Assembly: GCA_937922105.1 (NCBI GenBank)
Contig: CAKZVN010000335.1
Location: forward strand, 1 to 6,918
Source of the DNA: an uncultured Litorilinea sp.
GTDB lineage: Bacteria > Chloroflexota > Anaerolineae > Caldilineales > Caldilineaceae
DNA: 6,918 nucleotides
Direction of reading: 5' to 3'
Below the pieces are notes generated by a model. It did not search any database, had not been told where the DNA came from, and worked only from the letters and a program-made list of their open reading frames with translations. Of this stretch, positions 1 through 5,467 are shown in pieces (the stretch's first letter is position 1; every line of letters begins with the position of its first letter). The position numbers and the translations under genes were made by a program.

Positions 1-990
1 GTTGGTCTCGCTGGCGAAGCCGTCCATCTCCACCAAGATCTGGTTGAGCGTCTGCTCGCGCTCGTCGTTGCCGCCGCCCATGCCTGCGCCGCGGTGACGC
101 CCCACGGCGTCAATCTCGTCAATAAAGATGATGCAGGGCGAGTTCTTCTTGGCCTGCTCAAAGAGATCGCGTACGCGGCTGGCGCCCACGCCCACAAACA
201 TCTCCACGAACTCGGAGCCGGAGCTGCTGAAGAAGGGCACACCCGCCTCCCCGGCGACGGCTTTGGCGAGCAAGGTCTTGCCGGTGCCCGGCGAGCCGAC
301 CATCAAGACGCCTTTGGGGATGCGCGCGCCCAGCGCGGCAAACTTCTGCGGCTCCTTGAGGAACTCCACCACCTCTTGCAACTCTTGCTTGGCTTCGTCG
401 GAGCCGGCGACATCAGCAAAGGTCACGGTGGGGCGGTCGGCGTTGTCGAGTTTGCGTGCCCGGCTGCGCCCGAACTGCATGGCGCGATTCTGACCGCCGG
501 CGCCTGCCTGGCGCATGATAAAGATGAAGAAGCCGAAGATCAACAGCATGGGCAACAGCATGATGAGCCAGCTGAAGACCGCGCTGTTGTTGGGCGCGCT
601 CTCCACCACAATGGGCAAGGTGGCTAAGCGCTCGTCGCTCACACCCAGGGCGCGCAGCGTCTCCAACACGCTCCGGCCCGGCTCCTTGCGGCTACGTCGC
701 TCGTCAGTGTTGGTCAATTGCAGCGTAATGATGTCGCCCTGGACGGTAATGCGCTGCACTTCCCCCGCGGCGACGTAGCGGGCAACTTCGTTCAGACCGA
801 CCATATTGGCTGTATCGGCGGGCCGCCCAAAGAGGAAGCGCGAGCCGAAGAGCACTAAGACAGCCAAAACCAACCAGAACCAGCTGCGGCTGAGAAAACT
901 GCCGCCCGAATTGCGCGGCTCCTGGTTGTTATTCGGATTCCCGCCAGGCGGACGCTTGTCCTGCGGCGGGGTGGGCTTATCTGAGGCCAT
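1..990 (-). CDS. ftsH: ATP-dependent zinc metalloprotease FtsH, N-terminal 330 residues (cut by window edge)
   Basis: FtsH is a membrane-anchored hexameric AAA+ protease that extracts and degrades damaged or regulatory membrane and cytosolic proteins. The visible part has a Pro/Asn/Gly-rich N-tail (residues 1-35), a first membrane segment (about 37-54), a short extracytoplasmic domain (about 55-138), a second membrane segment (about 139-159) and the start of the AAA+ domain from about 186 (PTVTFADVAG). Walker A is GSPGTGKT (232-239), the pore loop lies in EMFVGVGAS (263-271), and Walker B is CIIFIDEID (286-294). The run GGGNDEREQTLNQILVEMDGF at about 305-325 is classic FtsH. The ATG at 988-990 is preceded by a GGAAAGG ribosome site, and no upstream start competes. 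The rest of the ATPase, the HEXXH zinc site and the stop lie outside the window. The first Pro of the usual GPPGTGKT is Ser here. The family call is near certain; which paralogue this is cannot be said, as Chloroflexota can carry several. Confidence 0.97.
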   Translation of the reverse strand, partial: MASDKPTPPQDKRPPGGNPNNNQEPRNSGGSFLSRSWFWLVLAVLVLFGSRFLFGRPADTANMVGLNEVARYVAAGEVQRITVQGDIITLQLTNTDERRSRKEPGRSVLETLRALGVSDERLATLPIVVESAPNNSAVFSWLIMLLPMLLIFGFFIFIMRQAGAGGQNRAMQFGRSRARKLDNADRPTVTFADVAGSDEAKQELQEVVEFLKEPQKFAALGARIPKGVLMVGSPGTGKTLLAKAVAGEAGVPFFSSSGSEFVEMFVGVGASRVRDLFEQAKKNSPCIIFIDEIDAVGRHRGAGMGGGNDEREQTLNQILVEMDGFASETN

Positions 991-1369
991 GATCCCTTTC
1001 CATCCAACCGATCCACCGGTGCGCTTCCCACATCCACACGGGAAGCCGCCCGATCACGACTGCAAACTCCAATCCATCAAGACGCAACAGCGGTCGCAAC
1101 CAACACGACAGGTTGCGACCGATCTGGTGCAATCACCGGCAACCGGCATGAACATACAACGGGTAAACGTGAATTTCCGTAAGGCAGATTGCCGCTCGCA
1201 ACAAGACCTGCGCCGGGCAAAGGATGTGCCCCACTTTGGCGGGGTAGAACTCCCCCCGGCCCTCCCCGTTTGGGGATTGAAGGGACGACATGCGACACAA
1301 ACTGTGCGCTGCCGGTCACGCGGAGAGGGGCGGAATGTCCCGCTTACCGGTGCAGGCGGCGCAAAGAGT
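991..1369. other. Non-coding gap between the HAD-like gene and ftsH
   Basis: This 379-bp stretch holds the ftsH 5' region and the HAD-gene 3' region (both genes read leftward). Two open frames cross it on the minus strand, but their products are Cys/Arg-rich, low-complexity and resemble no family I know. A perfect 11-bp dyad (1091-1121) is listed separately. A 7-bp inverted repeat GCTTCCC/GGGAAGC (1023-1029 with 1040-1046, 10-nt loop) lies in the ftsH leader, about 33 nt before the start codon. Two C4/G4 hairpins (1229-1244 and 1264-1275) sit 95-140 bp after the HAD stop. They lack a following T-tract on either strand, so they are at best weak terminators. I find no convincing -35/-10 pair for ftsH, although a promoter would be expected here. 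Confidence 0.6.
1091..1121. repeat. Perfect 11-bp inverted repeat with 9-nt spacer upstream of ftsH
   Basis: CGGTCGCAACC (1091-1101) and GGTTGCGACCG (1111-1121) are exact reverse complements separated by nine bases. The element ends 101 bp upstream of the ftsH start codon. No T-run follows on either strand, so an intrinsic terminator is unlikely. The arm-N9-arm geometry resembles the CIRCE heat-shock operator bound by HrcA, but the arm sequence differs from TTAGCACTC/GAGTGCTAA, so HrcA is not assigned. An operator or a stable RNA hairpin in the ftsH leader are both possible. Confidence 0.75.
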
Positions 1370-2584
1370 CTACCCCAGCGCGCGCAGTTCGCCGGCAATC
1401 GAGGCCCCCACTCGATGGGTCGGGGTTTGGTGGACCGGCGCCAATTCCGACGAAGAGCGCGGGTCCGGGCAAGAAGCCTCGTCCGGCTTGTCGCTCAGAC
1501 AGAGCAACAAGACGCCGCGGTCGCGCAGCCACTCGGTCAATTCACAGACTTCATTGGTGAGCGTGATCTCCTCCGCCAGCAGCAACTCCACCGGGGTATC
1601 GTCGGGCAGTTGGCCCATGCGCTCGACGGTGGTGATAAATTCCTGGCGACGGAAACGCTTGAAGGGCGTGGGATCGCCGACGCGCACGCTACAGATTACC
1701 GCTTCATGGACTTGGCGCAGATTCTCGCCGGCAAAGGGGTGAATGTTCAGGCGGCTGTCCACCCAGCGCAGGAACTGCTCGAAGTTGTCCAGGCTGCCGG
1801 TCTCGATCTCCTTGAGCATGTCGTCGTAGTCAATCAGCCCGGCGTTGAGCACCATGCAGATATAAGCCAGGTAATCTTGGTTGTCCTCGGTGAGAAAGTG
1901 ATAGCGCCCGCGATTCAACTCGGCATAGTGGCGCTCAAAGAGGGCACGGTCGAAGTTGCGCCCCAGCACGGAGTCCATGGTGCGGAAGATGCCTTCCAGG
2001 CGCGCCTCGTTGATCACGTGGTCGTTGCGCCCTTTGGCCCCCAACGCAGTCTTGTCAATGTCAATCACGGCAACGGTACGCGCATCCAGCCGCAGGCCCT
2101 GGCTCAAAAGCCACTTGGCCCAATCGCTCAGCGCGGCCCACCGGTTGGCGACGAAAATCTGATCGTCGTCCACCTGGGCGTGGGGTGGGTCATTGGGCTT
2201 TTCGCCGCCGATGAAGCACGCGCCGTCCCAGCCGGTCACCTCGCGCATGTTGGTATAGGCGCGACCATCGTTAAAGAACGTATCGCCCACAAAGATGATC
2301 TCGCTGAGGGGCGTCTCCTGCTTGCGGAGCTTTTGGGCTTGTTTGGCGAACCAGACCGCCGCCTTGGCGTAGTCGCGGTCCTGCTTGCGCGGGATGCGGT
2401 CGTTGGGAATATCCATCCGATAGGCTGCAGCCTTCAGGCCGGGTAAACGCCGATCCAGCGGCTCCAGGTTGCGATAGATGACCAGGTCGCCGAAGAAATC
2501 GGCAAGCCTCGCCCGCCCAAAGTTTTTGAGCACCGTCTTGGTACGTTCGGCGGACAGCACGCTTGTGGTGGACAATGTCGTCAC
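1370..2584 (-). CDS. HAD-like hydrolase with motifs in permuted order, function unknown (404 aa)
   Basis: I do not recognise a named family. Numbering from the chosen GTG start, the N-terminal half has a Lys-rich helix (about 66-88, PRKQDRDYAKAAVWFAKQ) followed by EIIFVGDTFFNDG (about 95-107), which looks like HAD motifs III (Lys) and IV (GDxxxxD). Only later comes VAVIDIDKT (about 171-179), a good motif I (DxDxT nucleophile). A long helical stretch follows, possibly a cap (about 180-345), then LLLCLSDKP (about 360-368), resembling motif II with Ser364. HAD proteins normally run I-II-III-IV, so this chain appears circularly permuted (III-IV then I-cap-II). No signal peptide or membrane segment is seen, so it is probably cytosolic. 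GTG at 2582-2584 is chosen because AGGGGGT (2589-2595) sits just upstream; a TTG at 2603-2605 would add seven residues without a good ribosome site. The stop is TAG. It lies 112 bp after asd and may be cotranscribed. A phosphatase or phosphotransferase activity is inference; the substrate is unknown. Confidence 0.8.
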   Translation of the reverse strand: MTTLSTTSVLSAERTKTVLKNFGRARLADFFGDLVIYRNLEPLDRRLPGLKAAAYRMDIPNDRIPRKQDRDYAKAAVWFAKQAQKLRKQETPLSEIIFVGDTFFNDGRAYTNMREVTGWDGACFIGGEKPNDPPHAQVDDDQIFVANRWAALSDWAKWLLSQGLRLDARTVAVIDIDKTALGAKGRNDHVINEARLEGIFRTMDSVLGRNFDRALFERHYAELNRGRYHFLTEDNQDYLAYICMVLNAGLIDYDDMLKEIETGSLDNFEQFLRWVDSRLNIHPFAGENLRQVHEAVICSVRVGDPTPFKRFRRQEFITTVERMGQLPDDTPVELLLAEEITLTNEVCELTEWLRDRGVLLLCLSDKPDEASCPDPRSSSELAPVHQTPTHRVGASIAGELRALG

Positions 2585-2588
2585 GGTT

Positions 2589-2595
2589 ACCCCCT
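2589..2595 (-). promoter_or_regulatory. Ribosome binding site deciding the HAD-like gene start
   Basis: On the minus strand AGGGGGT lies four bases before the GTG at 2582-2584. This favours GTG over the TTG seven codons upstream, which has no comparable purine-rich site. Confidence 0.65.
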
Positions 2596-2609
2596 GTGGC
2601 TGCAACCAG

Positions 2610-2680
2610 GCACGTCGTAGCCGGACCGGAATCAGGGCGACCCGCCATTGGGCGACACCTGGCCCGGCTACGCGACGTGC
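2610..2680. repeat. Long imperfect inverted repeat between asd and the HAD-like gene
   Basis: GCACGTCGTAGCCGG (2610-2624) pairs with CCGGCTACGCGACGTGC (2664-2680) over 15 bp: 8 bp, a 2-nt bulge (2671-2672), then 7 bp. The 39-nt loop itself contains GGGCGAC twice as a direct repeat. The element fills most of the 112-bp gap. Neither strand shows a T-tract after it. It could slow or terminate transcription after asd by another route, stabilise mRNA 3' ends, or be a small palindromic repeat element of the genome. Confidence 0.7.
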
Positions 2681-2696
2681 GCGTATTCCTCAAACG

Positions 2697-3827
2697 CTAC
2701 GCGACTTCCAGCGAGCGGGCCAAGGCTGCCGCTGTCGAACCCAGATACCCCTGAGCGACGATCAGCTCGGCGTTGAGCAAGCTGCCACCCGCCGCGCCGC
2801 GGATGGTGTTGTGCCCCAGCACCAAAAACTTGTAATGGAACAGCGGGTCCGGTCGCAGACGACCGACCACGGTTGCCATCCCCGGCACCGTCCCCGCCAA
2901 ACGGTCCAATCGCGGCTGGGGCCGGTCCTGGGCCGCCAGGTAGATCACGGCGGGCTGGGGCGCGCTGGGCAGGCGTAGCCGCTGCGCCAGCGGTTGATAC
3001 TCGGCCCACGCCTGGAGGATCTCCTCCTGCGCAGGCTTATCTTTAAATTCTACGCTGACCGCTTCCAAATGTCCATTTCGCACAGGAACCCGGTTGCAGT
3101 GGGCGCTGAGCACCAAGTCCGCGTACCGGACCTGCGTCCCGTCGAAGGTCCCCAGGAGCTTTTGCGGCTCCTTTTGCTCCATCTTCTCCTCTTCGCCGCT
3201 GATGTAGGGCACGATGTTGTCCAGGATGTCCATGCTGCTGACACCCGGATAGCCCGCGCCGCTCACAGCCTGCATGGTGACGACAAAGACCTTGCTCACG
3301 CCGAAGCGCACGTGCAACGGGTGCAACGCGCTGATCAAATGCGTGGTGCTACAGTTGGGGTTGGTGACGATGAAGCCGCTCCAACCGCGACGCTGCTTCT
3401 GAATCTCTAGCAGCCCCAGGTGTTCAGGGTTGACTTCGGGAATGAGCAGCGGTACGTCTGCGTCATAGCGATGGTTGCGCGAATTACTGCACACGCCATA
3501 CCCTGCGGCGGCAAAGCGCTGTTCGATGGCGGTTGCGCTCTCCGAAGGCAGCGCGCTAAAGACCAGCTCCGCATCGAAGCCCGGCTCGCATTCTAGCAGC
3601 ACCATGTCGCGCAGGTGGGCCGGCATATCCCCACGCAAATTCCAGTTGCAGGCGTCGGCATAGCGTTTGCCTGCGCTGCGCTCCGAGGCACAGAGCGCGC
3701 TGATCTCAAACCAGGGATGGCCCTGGAGCATCTGCACGAAACGTTGGCCGACCGCGCCCGTTGCGCCAAGCACGCCGACCTTGATTTTGGATGAGGACAT
3801 ACCCTTGCTTGTCTCCGTTTTCGTCAT
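2697..3827 (-). CDS. asd: Aspartate-semialdehyde dehydrogenase, archaeal/fungal-type
   Basis: This enzyme catalyses NADPH-dependent reductive dephosphorylation of aspartyl-4-phosphate to aspartate semialdehyde, the branch point to lysine and to homoserine-derived amino acids. The product is 376 aa from ATG 3825-3827. It has a Rossmann NADP loop GATGAVG (21-27), the catalytic motif TNPNCSTTHL with Cys159, SGAGYPG (189-195), and HCNRVPVRNGHLE (243-255), whose His253 is the likely active-site His. Near the C-terminus is GHNTIRGAAGGS (338-349). Length and motif spacing fit the archaeal/fungal subfamily (about 350-365 aa), not the E. coli Asd type. An internal ATG at 3798-3800 would give 367 aa starting MSSSKIKVGVLGATG, which suits the family better; neither ATG has a clean ribosome site. 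The gene follows hom by 46 bp in the same direction, so the two probably share one mRNA. The stop is TAG at 2697-2699. Confidence 0.96.
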   Translation of the reverse strand: MTKTETSKGMSSSKIKVGVLGATGAVGQRFVQMLQGHPWFEISALCASERSAGKRYADACNWNLRGDMPAHLRDMVLLECEPGFDAELVFSALPSESATAIEQRFAAAGYGVCSNSRNHRYDADVPLLIPEVNPEHLGLLEIQKQRRGWSGFIVTNPNCSTTHLISALHPLHVRFGVSKVFVVTMQAVSGAGYPGVSSMDILDNIVPYISGEEEKMEQKEPQKLLGTFDGTQVRYADLVLSAHCNRVPVRNGHLEAVSVEFKDKPAQEEILQAWAEYQPLAQRLRLPSAPQPAVIYLAAQDRPQPRLDRLAGTVPGMATVVGRLRPDPLFHYKFLVLGHNTIRGAAGGSLLNAELIVAQGYLGSTAAALARSLEVA

Positions 3828-3873
3828 AAAACCCGGCCTGCGTAGCGGGCTGCGTCTTGGCGCCGCCTGCGCG

Positions 3874-4995
3874 TCAAGCCGTGAAGGCCAATTCCATGAT
3901 GTCGCTCAATACCCCGGCGGCGGTGGCGTCACCGCCTGCCCCGCGCCCCTGGATCACCAGCGGCGTAGGCGTATACCAGCGCGTGCTGAAGCTGACCAGG
4001 TTGTCGGTCCCCTGCAACAGGCCCAGCGGGCTATTCGCCGGAACCACCACCGGGCCGACACGGCAGCCTGCGGCGTCAATCACCGCCGCGTAGCGCAAGA
4101 CGCCCCCCTGGGCCGCGGCATCGGCGACGCGCGCGGCAAAGTTCGCATCCAGATCGGGCAGGGCTGCCATGAACTCATCCACCGTCAGCGGCGCCATACT
4201 CGCCGGGTATAACCCCTCCACTGTGACATCCTCCAGGTCGAGTCTGCGCCCCAGGCCGCGCGCCAAAATAAGCGCCTTGCGCGCCACATCTACGCCGCCC
4301 AGGTCATCACGCGGGTCCGGCTCGGTATAGCCCAGCCGGTGGGCCGCACGCACCACCGCGCTGAAGGCTTCACCGGCTTGCAAACCGCTCATGACATAGC
4401 CCAGCGTGCCGCTGAAGGCCCCGGCAATGCGCTCGATCTCGTCACCGCTTGCCATCAAACGATTGAGGGTAGCAATGACCGGCAAACCGGCCCCCACGGT
4501 GGCTTCCCAGCGCGCGCGTCCCAGGTGGCGCACCGGTGCTTGACCGTTGCGTCCAGTAGCGCCGGCTGTTGTCAGCCGGTCGTACACCTCCTGGTCCAGG
4601 GTAAGGGGTTTCTTGTTGGCGAGCACGACCTTGTACTGCTGGTCGAGGGCATAGAGCAAGGCAGGCACCGTGGCAGTGGACGCAGTGCAGTCCACGACAA
4701 TGGTCCCAGCACGACCGGCAATATCCACAATGCCAGTCAGGTCGCCTTGCGGGCCGCCCAGCGCATGATCGGCGAGGCGTCCGCCTGCCTCCTTGAACGC
4801 GCACAATTCGGCCAAGAGGTCGTCGGATAGACCGTCATCCGGTTCGATCACGGCGCCGTCGCGGTCGGCTACCGCCAAGACGGCAAGGGAGACTTCATAG
4901 TTGAGTGCATGGAAGGCCCGCTGTGCCATGATCTGGCGTAAGAGACAGCGGCCCACTCCCCCGATGCCCAACAAGATAATCGGCAAGTCGCGCAT
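3874..4995 (-). CDS. hom: Homoserine dehydrogenase, monofunctional and without ACT domain
   Basis: It reduces aspartate semialdehyde to homoserine with NAD(P)H, the step after Asd on the way to threonine and methionine. The 373-aa product begins MRDLPIILLGIGGVG, with nucleotide-binding GIGGVG at 10-15. It continues with VDCTAS (101-106), NKKP (127-130), EATVGAGLPVI (164-174), SGTLGY (195-200), and the catalytic block TEPDPRDDLGGVDVARK (224-240), with Asp/Glu/Lys residues for homoserine binding. The C-terminal GRGAGGDATAAGVLSDI (350-366) is conserved. There is no aspartokinase fusion and no C-terminal ACT domain, so allosteric feedback by threonine through ACT is not expected. The frame stays open to a TTG at 5103, but that lies upstream of the inferred promoter. 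ATG 4993-4995 fits the domain boundary; an in-frame GTG at 5050-5052 is an alternative adding 19 residues. The ribosome site is only a weak GGACGGAC. Confidence 0.95.
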   Translation of the reverse strand: MRDLPIILLGIGGVGRCLLRQIMAQRAFHALNYEVSLAVLAVADRDGAVIEPDDGLSDDLLAELCAFKEAGGRLADHALGGPQGDLTGIVDIAGRAGTIVVDCTASTATVPALLYALDQQYKVVLANKKPLTLDQEVYDRLTTAGATGRNGQAPVRHLGRARWEATVGAGLPVIATLNRLMASGDEIERIAGAFSGTLGYVMSGLQAGEAFSAVVRAAHRLGYTEPDPRDDLGGVDVARKALILARGLGRRLDLEDVTVEGLYPASMAPLTVDEFMAALPDLDANFAARVADAAAQGGVLRYAAVIDAAGCRVGPVVVPANSPLGLLQGTDNLVSFSTRWYTPTPLVIQGRGAGGDATAAGVLSDIMELAFTA

Positions 4996-5029
4996 GCGTC
5001 GTCCGTCCGCAATAGGGCGATAAGCCTCG

Positions 5030-5062
5030 ACCGGACTAGGCGACTGCGGCACGGGGTCCGGT
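5030..5062 (-). promoter_or_regulatory. Inverted repeat in the hom 5' leader
   Basis: ACCGGAC (5030-5036) and GTCCGGT (5056-5062) are perfect 7-bp complements with a 19-nt loop, inside the inferred 84-nt untranslated leader of hom. The hom-proximal arm contains GUCCG in the mRNA. That could instead pair with CGGAC in the GGACGGAC stretch just before the start codon (about 5001-5009). Two exclusive structures are therefore possible, one of which would cover the ribosome site. This is a reading of short complementarities, not a known leader family. Confidence 0.4.
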
Positions 5063-5085
5063 GGTTGGCGGCGATAGTTAACCGT

Positions 5086-5116
5086 AGTATAACACAAGGA
5101 CAAAGCGAATGCTCAA
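5086..5116 (-). promoter_or_regulatory. Promoter for hom-asd, extended -10 type
   Basis: On the minus strand TATACT (5086-5091) matches the -10 consensus at five of six bases and is preceded by TGT, an extended -10. TTGAGC (5111-5116) is a plausible -35 at a long 19-bp spacing. Transcription would begin near 5079, downstream of the alternative TTG start of hom at 5103. This supports the ATG at 4995 as the true start. Confidence 0.6.
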
Positions 5117-5190
5117 GCGCGCGCAGCCCCGTCCTGGCGCACATGCTACGCAAAATGCCTAATCTATGCAGAGCGATTGCAAAGCGTTGC

Positions 5191-5220
5191 TTGGCAAATG
5201 CGGGCCGGTAATGGTACAAT
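5191..5220 (+). promoter_or_regulatory. Promoter for bchI, sigma70-like with extended -10
   Basis: TTGGCA (5191-5196) and TACAAT (5215-5220), 18 bp apart, each match the housekeeping consensus at five of six positions, and TGG directly before the -10 gives an extended -10. The expected start is near 5227. Immediately upstream lies TTGCAA-N4-TTGC (5177-5190), abutting the -35, which is a possible operator. The promoter faces away from the hom promoter, so the two units diverge. Confidence 0.7.
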
Positions 5221-5226
5221 CGGGGC

Positions 5227-5467
5227 GCAGCTAGGCCCCACCGGCAACCATCCAGCGTGCTGCGGCGCATGAGCCGCTCCGGCCCGCGGTAGGCCCGCTG
5301 CACATCGGATGAGATGCCCGCGCCACTCGCCCCGATCTGCCGGCAGGCAGGACCAGCACAGCACACAGGCATCCTTTGGGGTGCCACAACCGGGCCATCC
5401 GCACTCCAATCCACCCCGCAACGACGATTGCCGGTGCGTCGTCTGCATGGCACAGGAACGACACGCA
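5227..5467 (+). promoter_or_regulatory. Long untranslated leader of bchI
   Basis: About 240 nt separate the inferred transcription start from the bchI ATG. The bchI frame is open upstream to an ATG at 5309, but those 53 codons read as Arg/Cys/His/Pro-rich sequence unlike BchI and lack a ribosome site, so I treat them as leader. Small inverted repeats include GCGGC-N6-GCCGC (5262-5277), the palindrome CTGCCGGCAG (5337-5346) and ACGACG-N10-CGTCGT (5421-5442), the last 25 nt before the start codon. I looked for cobalamin and other riboswitch cores and could not support one. Confidence 0.4.

Noticed and set aside
94..627. Plus-strand open frame of 177 codons
   Set aside because: It is a His/Ala/Gly-rich shadow of the FtsH coding strand with no motif of its own.
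1261..1284. CCCCGTTTGGGGATTGAAGG, reminiscent of the end of some CRISPR repeats
   Set aside because: It occurs once; there are no regularly spaced copies and no cas genes.
1054..1398. Minus-strand open frame of 114 codons in the gap between the HAD-like gene and ftsH
   Set aside because: The product is Cys/Arg-rich and featureless, overlaps the 3' end of the HAD-like gene in another frame and runs through the 1091-1121 dyad.
806..2446. Long plus-strand open frame of 546 codons
   Set aside because: It is antisense to ftsH and the HAD-like gene, which have clear family motifs. Its translation is low-complexity, and long antisense frames are common in high-GC coding DNA.
4996..5103. 36-residue N-terminal extension of Hom from a TTG start
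   Set aside because: The TTG is upstream of the likely transcription start and the extra residues do not resemble Hom; the domain begins cleanly at the ATG at 4995.
5290..5400. Possible cobalamin riboswitch before bchI (CGCCACTC and CTGCCGGCAG looked suggestive)
   Set aside because: The conserved core and B12-box order could not be matched on either strand.
5309..5467. 53-residue N-terminal extension of BchI
   Set aside because: It has no ribosome site, and its composition (Arg, His, Cys, Ser, Pro) is unlike the family N-terminus.
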